A stretch of 64,000 bases of DNA from Arthrobacter sp. UKPF54-2 (GTDB taxonomy: Bacteria > Actinomycetota > Actinomycetes > Actinomycetales > Micrococcaceae): positions 2,914,001-2,978,000 of the forward strand of contig NZ_CP040174.1 of assembly GCF_007858535.1 (NCBI RefSeq). Reading direction: 5' to 3'. The stretch's first letter is position 1. Each line of letters begins with the position of its first letter. Below, one piece after another: positions 55,458 through 63,976 of this stretch. Under the pieces are notes generated by a model. That model searched no databases and was not told where the DNA came from. It was given only the letters and a program-made list of their open reading frames with translations. Position numbers and translations under genes: made by a program.

Positions 55458-55901
55458 CTAGCGCTTCTCGGGGGTGTGCACCACCATAACCGGGCAGTGC
55501 GCGTGGGCCACCAGGGCGGAGCTCACCGACCCCAGCAGCAGGCCGCCGAAGCCGCCGTGCCCGCGCCGGCCCAGCACCAGCAGGTCGGCGTCGCGGCTCT
55601 CCTCGATCAGCGTATGGCGCGGGTGGCCCTGCACCAGCCGGGTTTCCACGTTGGCCGGCGTGTCCGCGCCGAAGGCCTTGACGACGGTCTCGGCGAGGAT
55701 CTCCCCCGCGCGGACGTCGAAATCGTCAATGCCCATCGCAACGTATCCGTCGTAGACCGGCGGAACGTCCCAGCAGGCCAGCGCGACGACCTTCGCCGAT
55801 AGCGGCACGGCCAGCCGCTGCGCCTGCCGGAGCGCCTCCACCGAGGCCTCCGATCCGTCGACGCCGACCACGATGGTCCGGATATCCGTAGCCTCGCTCA
55901 T
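55458..55901 (-). CDS. Universal stress protein (UspA family)
   Basis: A 147-residue single-domain USP with the ATP-binding motif: TIVVGVDGSEASVEALR at the N-terminus and LVLGRRGHGGFGGLLLGSVSSALVAHAHCPVMVV near the C-terminus (G-2x-G-9x-G-S/T pattern). Such proteins are strongly induced in hypoxia and dormancy in mycobacteria. Two DevR-box-like elements lie 40-80 bases upstream, so it is a likely target of the devR product. Confidence 0.94.
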   Translation of the reverse strand: MSEATDIRTIVVGVDGSEASVEALRQAQRLAVPLSAKVVALACWDVPPVYDGYVAMGIDDFDVRAGEILAETVVKAFGADTPANVETRLVQGHPRHTLIEESRDADLLVLGRRGHGGFGGLLLGSVSSALVAHAHCPVMVVHTPEKR

Positions 55902-56259
55902 GACTGATCCCTTCGTCGTGCCCCAGCAGCGCGTAGCTCAAGACTTTATCCCCTGGATGCGGCAAGCTAGGGCCGAAAGTCACGGCGACGCCGCCGCGTC
56001 CTGAGCTCCGTAGGCCGAACGACCCTTGTTGGCGGGCACCCGGGGGCCTGAGAATTACGATGCTCGGCAAAGAAATATTCGAGCTGCACGGCCGTTGCGG
56101 ATGATTTGTTGCCACAATGGAATGCACGACGCCACTGCTATTCAGGGACCGCAAGCGGGTCCCGCACAAGAGGTACGGACGCGGTCTGCCACAGACCTGC
56201 AACGCGGGCTGGGGAGCTCCGTGGGAACGTGGCAACGTCGGCGCCCGGACGGGAGAATC
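55902..56259. promoter_or_regulatory. 358-base divergent region between usp and devR
   Basis: No gene is seen; the frame upstream of devR is open but lacks a ribosome site or homology. A DevR-box-like GGGCC-GAAA-GTCAC lies at 55970-55983 (reading GTGAC-TTTC-GGCCC toward usp), with a weaker one at 55940-55953. A different palindrome, GGGACC-N7-GGTCCC at 56145-56163, has the wrong spacing for a DevR box. Confidence 0.5.
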
Positions 56260-56994
56260 ATGATTGCCTGGGCAGATGCCGGTCTCACTGCGGCCGAAGG
56301 CCATCCGGCCGTAATCCGCGTGTTCATCCTCGATGACCACGAACTCGTCCGCCGCGGCCTCCAGGAACTGCTGGAGGGCGAAGGATTTCTCGTGGTCGGC
56401 AGCTCCGGATCGGCCGTGGAGGCAACGCGGCGCATTCCGGCGCTGCACCCGGACGTCTGTGTCCTGGACGCCCGGTTGCCCGACGGCACCGGAATCGAAG
56501 TCTGCCGGGACGTCCGCTCCGTGGACCCCTCCCTGAACTGCATCATCCTGACCAGCTTCGACGACGAACAGGCCCTCCGCGGCGCGGTCCTCGCCGGCGC
56601 CTCCGGTTACGTGCTGAAGGAGATCTGCGGCACCGACCTGATCGGGGCCCTGCGGCGGGCCGCGGCCGGGGAATCGCTGTTCGACGACGGCGTGGCCGCC
56701 GGGATCGTGGACAGCATGGTGGAAACCGAGGAAGTCGACCCGCGCACCGCGGCCCTCACCCCGCAGGAGCGCCGGGTACTGGAGCTCGTCGGCGGCGGCC
56801 TTACCAACCGCCAAATCGCGGCCGAGATGTTCCTGGCCGAAAAGACGGTGAAGAACTACGTCTCCTCGCTCCTGGCCAAGCTGGGCTTTGAACGCCGGAC
56901 GCAGGCGGCTGTTTTCATCGCCAGTCCGGCCGCCGCGGGGGCTCCGGCCGCCGGCGCGGCGCCGGAGGGCAGCCGGCAACACAGCGTGCGCTGA
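56260..56994 (+). CDS. devR: DevR/DosR-like response regulator
   Basis: A 244-residue NarL/FixJ-type regulator. The receiver domain holds VFILDDHELVRRGLQELLEG and the phospho-acceptor Asp in DVCVLDARLPDG (about 70), with the Thr/Ser in ILTSFDDEQA. The LuxR HTH near 170-210 is RRVLELVGGGLTNRQIAAEMFLAEKTVKNYVSSLLAKLG. GGGAG precedes the ATG. It faces devS convergently (34 bases between stops), and the flanking PPOX and usp genes are likely targets. Confidence 0.93.
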   Translation: MIAWADAGLTAAEGHPAVIRVFILDDHELVRRGLQELLEGEGFLVVGSSGSAVEATRRIPALHPDVCVLDARLPDGTGIEVCRDVRSVDPSLNCIILTSFDDEQALRGAVLAGASGYVLKEICGTDLIGALRRAAAGESLFDDGVAAGIVDSMVETEEVDPRTAALTPQERRVLELVGGGLTNRQIAAEMFLAEKTVKNYVSSLLAKLGFERRTQAAVFIASPAAAGAPAAGAAPEGSRQHSVR

Positions 56995-57027
56995 CGGCGG
57001 CCTACTGCCCGGCCGCGCCCCTTAGGG

Positions 57028-58734
57028 TCAGAGCGGCACGGACCACTCCACGCTGGTACCGGCGTCCGGCGCCGTCGTGATGGTGCACTGTCCGTCCAGC
57101 ATCCGTGCGCGGTCCTCCAGGTTGGCCAGGCCGTTACGTTCCAAGGAGTCGTCGAAGCCGGAGCCGTTGTCGGTGATGACCACCGTGACCCGGCCCTTGA
57201 TCACCGCGACGGACACGGCGATCGCGTCCGCGCCGGAGTGCCGGATCGCGTTGCTGAGACCCTCGGAGACCACGGCCACCACGTTGTCGGCCTTGTCCGG
57301 CGTCACGGCGTCCACCGGGCCGGTCAGCGTCAGCCGAGGGGTAAAGGGCATCGACTTGGCCGAGCTGCGGGCCACGCGGCGGATCCTGCCGCTGAGCAGT
57401 TCGGTTTCCCCGCTGCTGCTCTTGAGCGAGTAGATGGTGTCCCGCAGGCTGCGGATCGCCTCGTCCAGTTCGCCGGTGATATTGCGGATCCGCTCGGTCG
57501 CGAGCTCGTCCTTGGTGAACCGGGTCAGGCTTTGCACACTCAGTCCGGCGGCGAAGAGCCGCTGGATGACCAGGTCGTGGAGGTCCCGGGCGATCCGGTC
57601 GCGGTCGGTGAACACGAGCAGCTCCTCGCGGAGCCGGTGGACGCGGGCGAGCTCGAGGGCGAGGGCAACGTGCGAGCCGAAAACGGCGCCCATCTCGATG
57701 TCGGTCCGGGCGTAGCGGAGGTCCCCCGGGTCCCGGGCGAGCAGCAGCAGGCCGTGGTGGGCGCCCTGGGTGCTCAGGGCGACCGCGAGCAGCGGTCCCA
57801 GGCCGCCTCCGACGTCGATGCCGTCGAACACCCCGGCGGGGTTCTCCAGCATCACCGGCTCGCCGCCGGCGAGCACATCCTGCAATTCGGGCGCTTCGAG
57901 GCACAGCACTGCGCCGGAGAAGGCCGCGGCCCGCTCCCCTGCGGCGCCGGCCACGATGTAGCCAGGCCCCGACACCGCGGGGGCCACAATGAGGGCCAGC
58001 TTGGATTCGGATTCCTGCAGTGCCCGGGCGGCGATCGGATCGAGGCCGCCGGCGGTGTAGTCCCGGTCGCTGCCGAGCATCAGCCCGGAGACATCCATGC
58101 AGGCTTCGAGCCAGCGGGCGCGGCGCCGAGCGTCGTCGTAGAGTTTGGCGTTTTCAATCGCGACGCCGGCGGCGGCCGCCAGCGCGATCGCGAGCCCCTC
58201 GTCCTCTTCGGTAAAATCCCCGCCGCCCTCCTTCTCGGTCAGGTAGAGGTTGCCGAAAACCGTGTCGCGGACCCGGACCGGCACACCGAGGAACGACTGC
58301 ATGGGCGGGTGGTGCTGCGGGAATCCGTAGGACTCCGGATGCTTGCGGAGGTCGTGCAGGCGCAGCGGCCGGGGATCGCTGATCAGCAGGCCGAGCACGC
58401 CGTGGCCGGTCGGGAGGGGGCCTATCTGGCGGGCGAGTTCGCCGTCGATCCCGACCGTGATGAAGTGGCTCAGGGCGTGGTCATCACCGATCACGCCCAG
58501 GGCGCCGTAGCGGGCGTGAAGGAGTCGGCAGGCCGACTGCACCACGCGCTCGAGGACGGCATCGAGGCTGAGGTCCTCGGCGACGGCGACGACGGCTTCG
58601 AGCAGGCCGGCCATGCGCTCCTGGGACTGCAGCAGCTCTCCGGCCCGTGACACAAAGTCCTTGAGCAGGTCCTCGATCCGGGGGTTTCCGGAACTTACGG
58701 TGTCCGGGCTGCTACCTGGTGAATGCATGTTCAT
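57028..58734 (-). CDS. devS: DevS/DosS-like GAF histidine kinase
   Basis: A 568-residue sensor kinase: GAF-A (about 55-200), GAF-B (about 215-365), dimerisation helix RDRIARDLHDLVIQRLFAAG (phospho-His near 386), and an HATPase domain (DNVVAVVSEGLSNAIRHSGADA ... ITDNGSGFDDSLERNGLANLEDRA). GAF-A contains PQHHPPMQSFLGVPVRVRD; the His before PPM (near 142) aligns with the haem-ligand His149 of M. tuberculosis DosS if the alignment holds, so an oxygen/redox haem sensor is likely. The start ATG is the first of two. Confidence 0.92.
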   Translation of the reverse strand: MNMHSPGSSPDTVSSGNPRIEDLLKDFVSRAGELLQSQERMAGLLEAVVAVAEDLSLDAVLERVVQSACRLLHARYGALGVIGDDHALSHFITVGIDGELARQIGPLPTGHGVLGLLISDPRPLRLHDLRKHPESYGFPQHHPPMQSFLGVPVRVRDTVFGNLYLTEKEGGGDFTEEDEGLAIALAAAAGVAIENAKLYDDARRRARWLEACMDVSGLMLGSDRDYTAGGLDPIAARALQESESKLALIVAPAVSGPGYIVAGAAGERAAAFSGAVLCLEAPELQDVLAGGEPVMLENPAGVFDGIDVGGGLGPLLAVALSTQGAHHGLLLLARDPGDLRYARTDIEMGAVFGSHVALALELARVHRLREELLVFTDRDRIARDLHDLVIQRLFAAGLSVQSLTRFTKDELATERIRNITGELDEAIRSLRDTIYSLKSSSGETELLSGRIRRVARSSAKSMPFTPRLTLTGPVDAVTPDKADNVVAVVSEGLSNAIRHSGADAIAVSVAVIKGRVTVVITDNGSGFDDSLERNGLANLEDRARMLDGQCTITTAPDAGTSVEWSVPL

Positions 58735-58793
58735 TGGCCCCAACTCTCACGACGTACATCCGCGCCGATGACGTGTTGCCAGAATACCCCGAT

Positions 58794-58806
58794 CCGTTCG
58801 GAACGG
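58794..58806. promoter_or_regulatory. Perfect 13-base palindrome upstream of devS and PPOX gene 2
   Basis: CCGTTC-G-GAACGG lies 60 bases upstream of devS on one side and about 80 bases before PPOX gene 2 on the other. It may be an operator for an unidentified regulator. Confidence 0.35.
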
Positions 58807-58837
58807 AGCCAAAAGGGCCGAGGATTGTTACGGCCGC

Positions 58838-58850
58838 GGGCCGTTGGCCC
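58838..58850. promoter_or_regulatory. DevR-box-like palindrome upstream of PPOX gene 2
   Basis: GGGCC-GTT-GGCCC is a perfect palindrome with one base less spacing than the DevR box, 38 bases before the 58889 start. The first PPOX gene has a matching element at almost the same distance. Confidence 0.4.
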
Positions 58851-58888
58851 CTAGCCCGCCCGGCGCTCCCTGACGTAGGCTCCTCGCC

Positions 58889-59374
58889 ATGAGCACTGAT
58901 CCGAAACCAGCCGCAAATCAGCCCCATGCCGTCGAAAACCTGGACAACCACGAATGCTGGAGGCTGCTGCGCAGCGTCACCGTCGGCCGGATGGCCGTGT
59001 GGGTGGACGACCACCCGGACATCTTCCCGATCAACTACAAGGTGGACCACGGAACCCTCGTGTTCCGCACTGCCGAGGGCACCAAACTGCAGGCCGCGAC
59101 GGGCGACACCCCGGTGGCCGTCGAGGCCGACGGCGTGGACGCGGACAGCGGGATCGCCTGGAGTGTGGTGATCAAGGGCCAGGCCGCCGCGGTGAAGAAC
59201 CAGGAGGAAGTCCTGGACACCGTGGGGCTGCTGCTGTTCCCGTGGCAGGCGGGGAAGAAGGAGCACTTCGTCCGGATTACGCCAGACAACATCACCGGCC
59301 GACGGTTCAAGATTGTCCCGCCGCTGACGTGGTGGACGCCGCTGGATGACGCCACCCGATCCGGTCTCGAGTAG
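58889..59374 (+). CDS. PPOX-family flavoprotein 2
   Basis: A 161-residue paralogue of the 54974 gene: ENLDNHECWRLLRSVTVGRMAVWVDDHPDIFPINYKVDHGTLVFRTAEGTKL, then a matching C-terminal end RFKIVPPLTWWTPLDDATRSGLE. GAGC-type ribosome site is weak. It is divergent from devS with a DevR-like palindrome between them, suggesting redox regulation. Cofactor and substrate unknown. Confidence 0.87.
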   Translation: MSTDPKPAANQPHAVENLDNHECWRLLRSVTVGRMAVWVDDHPDIFPINYKVDHGTLVFRTAEGTKLQAATGDTPVAVEADGVDADSGIAWSVVIKGQAAAVKNQEEVLDTVGLLLFPWQAGKKEHFVRITPDNITGRRFKIVPPLTWWTPLDDATRSGLE

Positions 59375-59399
59375 ACGGATCGGCGCCGGCCGGCGGGGT

Positions 59400-60251
59400 T
59401 CAGGCCAGGCGGGTGATCTCCACGGTGACCGAGAGCGCCGACCCGCCGCCGCCGGACAGGATGCCCTTCAGCGGCGGCACGTCGCGGTAGTCGCGGCCGC
59501 GGGCCACCGTGACGTGGAAGTCCCCGGCGGGCTTGTGGTTGGTCGGGTCCCAGCTGCGCCACTCCCCGTCCCACCATTCCAGCCACGCGTGTGACTGCCC
59601 GGCGACCGTCTCGCCGAGATCCGCCGTCGAACGCGGGTGCAGGTAGCCGGAGACATAGCGGGCCGGGATTCCGCAGCTGCGCAGCGCTCCGATCGCGAGG
59701 TGCGCGAGGTCCTGGCAGACGCCCTGGCGCTGGTTCCAGGCCTCTTCGGCATTGGTGGTGACGCCGGTGGTACCCTTCATGTAGCTCATCTCGCCGCGCA
59801 TCCACTCGAAGACCGCCATGGCGGCCTCGTGCGGGTTGCGCCCGGCGACCACGCCGGGGACGATGCCCAGCACCTCGGCGCCGGGGCCGGTGAGCTGGGA
59901 CTGCGGGATCCAGTCGCTGAACTGGTTGAGCGTTTCAGGGGCGGACAGCACGTCCCAGCCCACGATGTCGGCCTCCGCGGGGATCCGTTCCACCCGGTGC
60001 ACCTCCACCGTGGTGGTGGCGAGGACCTCGAGGTGGTCGTGCGGCATCTGCATGTCGAAGGCGGTCACGCGGGTGCCCCAGTAATCGCGGTAGCTGCTGA
60101 TCGCCGCCTGCGACGGCGAGACCTTCATGGAGGACTCCAGCACCACCTGCTGCGGATCCGTCAGCGGCGTCATCCGGGCCTCGTTGTAGGAGAGGGTGAC
60201 GCGTTTGTTGTACTTGTACGCGGTCCTGTGGGTGATGCTGAGCCGAGTCAT
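59400..60251 (-). CDS. Transglutaminase-like protease/amidase family protein
   Basis: A 283-residue protein with an N-terminal beta domain (LSITHRTAYKYNKRVTLSYNEARMTP) and a C-terminal transglutaminase core: GVCQDLAHLAIGALRSCGIPARYVSGYL (Cys), QSHAWLEWWDGEWRSWDPTN (His and Asp). The triad is complete. Its ATG overlaps the alpha-E stop by four bases (ATGA), so it is coupled. It is the third gene of the ATP-grasp/alpha-E/transglutaminase operon, in which it may cut or cross-link the peptide product. Confidence 0.9.
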   Translation of the reverse strand: MTRLSITHRTAYKYNKRVTLSYNEARMTPLTDPQQVVLESSMKVSPSQAAISSYRDYWGTRVTAFDMQMPHDHLEVLATTTVEVHRVERIPAEADIVGWDVLSAPETLNQFSDWIPQSQLTGPGAEVLGIVPGVVAGRNPHEAAMAVFEWMRGEMSYMKGTTGVTTNAEEAWNQRQGVCQDLAHLAIGALRSCGIPARYVSGYLHPRSTADLGETVAGQSHAWLEWWDGEWRSWDPTNHKPAGDFHVTVARGRDYRDVPPLKGILSGGGGSALSVTVEITRLA

Positions 60252-61174
60252 GAAACTTCTCCCACCCAGGCCAATTCATCTGCCTGATTGAAGTACTTAC
60301 GGGAAATGGCGTCCGAGGCCTGCGAGACGGCCTTCTGCACGCGCTCCATGTGCTCGGGCAGTTCGGACATCAGGTCATCGGTGCGGTGGAACTCCAGGAA
60401 CGTCCGGGCCTGGCCCACGATCCGGCGGGCGTCGTTGATAAAGCCGACGCGCTGGGCCGAGGGGTCCAGTTTCGCCAGGCACTCGTCGGCGTCACGCAGG
60501 GCGTAGACGATGGAGCGCGGGAAGAGCCGGTCCAGCAGCAGGAACTCGGCCGCGTGCTGGTCGCCGAACGCGGCGCGGCGGGTGCGCAGGAACGACTCGT
60601 AGGCGCCGGCGCAGCGGAGCATGTTGACCCAGGACATGCCGGCCGAGAGTACGTCGCGGGTGGAGAGCATCCGCGCCGTCATGTCCGCGCGTTCCAGTGA
60701 GCGGCCCAGGACCAGGAACAGCCAGCTTTCGTCGTGGCTGACCGTGGTGTCCGCGAGGCCGCTGACCATGGCGGTGCGCTCCAGGACCCAATTGCAGAAC
60801 CGGTAGGTGCCCACCACGTCCTTGCGGTGCTGGTTCAGCCCGTAATACGTGGTGTTCAGGCTCTCCCACAGCCCTGAGGACACGGTCTCCCGGGCGCGCC
60901 GCGCGTTCTCCCGGGCGGCGCCGAGCGACCCGGCGATCGAGGTGGCGCTGTGCTTGTCGTAGGCCAGGGCGTGCAGCAGTTCCTCCAGCCCGAAGTCCTC
61001 GGACTGCGCCCGGGCGCCCATCACGGCGAGGAGTTCCTGCGCGACGCTGCGCTGTTCCTCCATCGGCAGGTGGTTCAGGCGTTCGAGGTGGACGTCCAGG
61101 ATCCGGGCGGTGCCGTCGGCCCGCTCCACATAGCGGCCGATCCAAAACAGGGACTCGGCAATACGGCTAAGCAT
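60248..61174 (-). CDS. Alpha-E domain-containing protein
   Basis: A 308-residue all-helical protein beginning MLSRIAESLFWIGRYVERADGTARILDVHLERL, the signature of the alpha-E family, with RLFPRSIVYALRDADECLAKL near the C-terminus. The family occurs almost only with ATP-grasp and transglutaminase partners and is thought to act as a structural or substrate-carrying factor; no activity is proven. Its start overlaps the ATP-grasp stop by 8 bases. Confidence 0.9.
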   Translation of the reverse strand: MLSRIAESLFWIGRYVERADGTARILDVHLERLNHLPMEEQRSVAQELLAVMGARAQSEDFGLEELLHALAYDKHSATSIAGSLGAARENARRARETVSSGLWESLNTTYYGLNQHRKDVVGTYRFCNWVLERTAMVSGLADTTVSHDESWLFLVLGRSLERADMTARMLSTRDVLSAGMSWVNMLRCAGAYESFLRTRRAAFGDQHAAEFLLLDRLFPRSIVYALRDADECLAKLDPSAQRVGFINDARRIVGQARTFLEFHRTDDLMSELPEHMERVQKAVSQASDAISRKYFNQADELAWVGEVS

Positions 61175-62774
61175 TCGCGGCTACCTCCTGCGCGTCGGAA
61201 CTCTGCTGCTGCTGTTGCTGCTGCTCTTTCTGGCTGTCGCGCCAGTTGCTTTCCACCGGCCAGACGGACACCCGTTCGCGGACCGCGATGGCGGGCCGCG
61301 GGATGACCTCGACGGGGACCTGGGGAGAATCCGCGAGCACCCACGTGTCCTTGGAGCCGCCGCCCTGGCTGGAGTTCACGATCAGGGAGCCCTCTTTCAG
61401 CGCCACCCGGGTGAGCCCGCCGGGCAGGACCCAGACGTCGTCGCCGTCGTTCACGGCGAAGGGGCGCAGGTCCACGTGCCGCGGGCCGAACTTGTCGCCG
61501 CTGAGGGTGGGCACGGTGGAGAGCTGCAGGACCGGCTGGGCGATCCAGCCGCGCGGATCGGCGATGATGCGCTTGCGCAGGGCCTCGAGCTCGTCCTTGG
61601 ACGCGTCCGGGCCGATCACCAGGCCCTTGCCGCCGGAGCCGTCGACGGGTTTGACCACCAGTTCGTCGAGCCGGTCCAGCACGTGTTCGCGGGCTTCCTT
61701 CTCCTCGAGCCGGAAGGTGTCCACGTTGGCGATCACGGGCTCTTCGCCGAGGTAGTAGCGGATCAGGTCCGGCACGTAGCTGTAGACGAGCTTGTCGTCC
61801 GCGACGCCGTTGCCCACGGCATTGGCGATCGTGACGCCGCCGGCACGGGCGGCGTTAACCAGCCCGGGGCAGCCGAGCATGGAGTCGGAGCGGAACTGCA
61901 GGGGGTCGAGGAACTCGTCGTCGATGCGCTTGTAGATCACGTCCACGCGCTGTTCCCCGGCGGTGGTGCGCATGTAGACGCGGTTGCCGCGGCAGATCAG
62001 GTCTCGGCCCTCCACCAGCTCCACGCCCATCAAGCCGGCAAGCAGCGTGTGCTCGAAGTAGGCGCTGTTGAACACGCCGGGGGTCAGGACCACGACAGTG
62101 GGATCGTCGACGCCGGACGGCGCGGTCTTGCGCAGCGCGGAGAGCAGCCGGCGGGGGTATTCCTCCACCGGGCGGATCAGTTGCTGGCCGAAGGCCTCGG
62201 GAAGGCCCTTGGCCATGGCCCGGCGGTTCTCCAGCACGTAGCTGACGCCGGAGGGCACCCGCACGTTGTCCTCGAGGACCCGGAACGTGCCCGCCGCGTC
62301 ACGGACGACGTCGATGCCGGAGATGTGGACGCGGACGCCGCCGGCCGGCTCGAAACCGTGGACCTGGCGGTGGAAATGCGCGCTGGTGGTGACGAGCTGG
62401 CGCGGGATTACGCCGTCGGACACCACCATCATTTTGTCGTAGACGTCGTTGAGGAAGGCCTCCAGGGCGCGCACCCGCTGCGCCACGCCGCGTTCGAGCA
62501 CAGCCCATTCGTCCGCCGGGATCACCCGGGGGACGATGTCCAGCGGGAATGGCCGCTCCTCCCCCGCGAAGTCGAAGGTGACGCCGCGGTCCAGGAACGT
62601 CCGGGCCATCGAGTCCGCCCGCGCCGTGACGTCGGCCAGCGAGAGCTCCCGCAACGCCCCGGCAACCTGGCCGTAAGAGCGCCGGGCCTCCTGGCCCGGG
62701 GCAAACATCTCGTCGTAGGCGCCACTTCGGCCGGCAGCCTCTGAGTAATCCTCAAAAAGGTCAGACATGCCCAT
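61167..62774 (-). CDS. Circularly permuted ATP-grasp type 2 peptide ligase-like protein
   Basis: A 535-residue protein with the family blocks: SDLFEDYSEAAGRSGAYDEMF at the N-terminus, VRVHISGIDVVRDAAGTFRVLEDNVRVPSG, and the ATP-binding FRLEEKEAREHVLDRLDELVVKPVDGSGGKGLVIG. The family is predicted to form an amide bond, as part of an uncharacterised peptide-synthesis system. The C-terminus has a run of seven Gln (61203-61223). A start at 62768 (MSDLF) is also possible. It is first in its operon. Confidence 0.9.
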   Translation of the reverse strand: MGMSDLFEDYSEAAGRSGAYDEMFAPGQEARRSYGQVAGALRELSLADVTARADSMARTFLDRGVTFDFAGEERPFPLDIVPRVIPADEWAVLERGVAQRVRALEAFLNDVYDKMMVVSDGVIPRQLVTTSAHFHRQVHGFEPAGGVRVHISGIDVVRDAAGTFRVLEDNVRVPSGVSYVLENRRAMAKGLPEAFGQQLIRPVEEYPRRLLSALRKTAPSGVDDPTVVVLTPGVFNSAYFEHTLLAGLMGVELVEGRDLICRGNRVYMRTTAGEQRVDVIYKRIDDEFLDPLQFRSDSMLGCPGLVNAARAGGVTIANAVGNGVADDKLVYSYVPDLIRYYLGEEPVIANVDTFRLEEKEAREHVLDRLDELVVKPVDGSGGKGLVIGPDASKDELEALRKRIIADPRGWIAQPVLQLSTVPTLSGDKFGPRHVDLRPFAVNDGDDVWVLPGGLTRVALKEGSLIVNSSQGGGSKDTWVLADSPQVPVEVIPRPAIAVRERVSVWPVESNWRDSQKEQQQQQQQSSDAQEVAANA

Positions 62775-62795
62775 AAGCCAACCATCTTTTCGTTA

Positions 62796-62808
62796 CGAAA
62801 TCATTTCG
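62796..62808. promoter_or_regulatory. Perfect 13-base AT-rich palindrome upstream of the ATP-grasp operon
   Basis: CGAAAT-C-ATTTCG lies 22 bases upstream of the ATP-grasp start, an AT-rich patch in otherwise GC-rich DNA. It may be an operator or a promoter part. Confidence 0.35.
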
Positions 62809-62878
62809 GTGCCTCCCGCGGGGCGTGTTGCGGCTCACGCTGCGGTGTTTAGGCGGCGCGTAGGGCAAGGTTGACGGC

Positions 62879-63922
62879 GTGCCTCCTCTCCGCCGCCTTT
62901 CCCTGCCGCAGACGTCCGGCCGGCTGCGGGCGTTTCCGGCGCTGCTGCCCGGCCTGACCGCCTGCGCCGCCGCCGTCGGGACCGCCCTCGCCGTCCACGC
63001 CCTGCTGCCCGCTCTGCCGGCCATGACCGTGGCGGTCCTCCTGGGGCTGCTGGCCGCGAACCTGCCCGGAGTGTCCGGCTGGAGCGCCGGGCCCGGCAGG
63101 GCCGGGCTGGACTTCGCGGGCAAACACCTGATGCGCGCCGGGATCGTGGTGCTGGGGCTCAAGGTCAGCGTGCTGGAGGTGCTGGCCCTGGGCTGGCCGG
63201 CACTGCTGCTGATCAGCGGGGTAGTGCTGGCGGCGTTCGCGGGCACCTACGGGATCGGCCGGATGTTCCGGCTGCCGCCGCGCATTTCGCTGCTGATCGC
63301 CACCGGCTTCGCCATCTGCGGGGCCTCCGCGATCGGGGCGATGGCCGCGGTGCGCCGGATCCGGCAGCAGGACACCGTGCTGCCGATCGCGCTGGTCACC
63401 CTCTGCGGCACCCTCGCCATCGGCGTCCTGCCGCTGCTCATCGGCCCGCTGGGGCTCGGCCCGGAAGCCTTCGGGGCGTGGGCCGGGGCCTCGGTGCACG
63501 ACGTCGGGCAGGTGGTCGCCACCGCGCAGACCGCCGGGGCCTCGGCGCTCGCGGTCGCCGTGATCGTCAAACTCACCCGGGTGCTGCTGCTCGCCCCCAT
63601 GGTCGCCGCGGCCGGCGTCCACCACCGGATCGGGTCCGACGCCGGCGGCCGGCTCCCGCCGGTTGTGCCGCTGTTCGTGGTCGGGTTCATTGCCATGGCG
63701 GCCCTGCGGAGCGCCGGTTGGCTCTCCCCCGCCGCGCTCGACGCCGCCGCCGTGGTCCAGGACCTGCTGCTGGGCATGGCCCTGTTCGGACTCGGCTCGG
63801 CCGTCCGGGTGGGTCAGCTGCTGCGGACCGGAACCCGCGCCCTGCTCGCGGCACTGGCCTCCTGGCTGCTGATCGCGGCCCTCGGGCTGGCCGCCGCCGT
63901 CGTCCTGGTCCCCGGCCGCTGA
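62879..63922 (+). CDS. YeiH-family putative sulfate exporter (Cons_hypoth698)
   Basis: A 347-residue membrane protein with about nine to ten hydrophobic helices, including FAGKHLMRAGIVVLGLKVSVLEVLALG, ISLLIATGFAICGASAIGAMAAVRR and HDVGQVVATAQTAGASALAVAVIVKLTRV, the family hallmarks. Members are predicted to move sulfate or small anions; no experiment proves it for this gene. The start is GTG. It is divergent from the ATP-grasp operon. Confidence 0.88.
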   Translation: MPPLRRLSLPQTSGRLRAFPALLPGLTACAAAVGTALAVHALLPALPAMTVAVLLGLLAANLPGVSGWSAGPGRAGLDFAGKHLMRAGIVVLGLKVSVLEVLALGWPALLLISGVVLAAFAGTYGIGRMFRLPPRISLLIATGFAICGASAIGAMAAVRRIRQQDTVLPIALVTLCGTLAIGVLPLLIGPLGLGPEAFGAWAGASVHDVGQVVATAQTAGASALAVAVIVKLTRVLLLAPMVAAAGVHHRIGSDAGGRLPPVVPLFVVGFIAMAALRSAGWLSPAALDAAAVVQDLLLGMALFGLGSAVRVGQLLRTGTRALLAALASWLLIAALGLAAAVVLVPGR

Positions 63923-63976
63923 GCGGCGGCCCGGCTTCCCGGCTGCTGGGGGTTCCGTCCGTGATTAGATAGCGGG

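Noticed and set aside
56145..56163. GGGACC-N7-GGTCCC as a DevR box
   Set aside because: The arms fit but the spacer is nine bases (as GGGAC/GTCCC) instead of four, so it does not match DevR geometry; it may belong to another factor.
56026..56259. N-terminal extension of the devR reading frame
   Set aside because: The upstream codons have no ribosome site, match no domain and cover the regulatory palindrome. The ATG at 56260 follows GGGAG and the receiver domain begins soon after.
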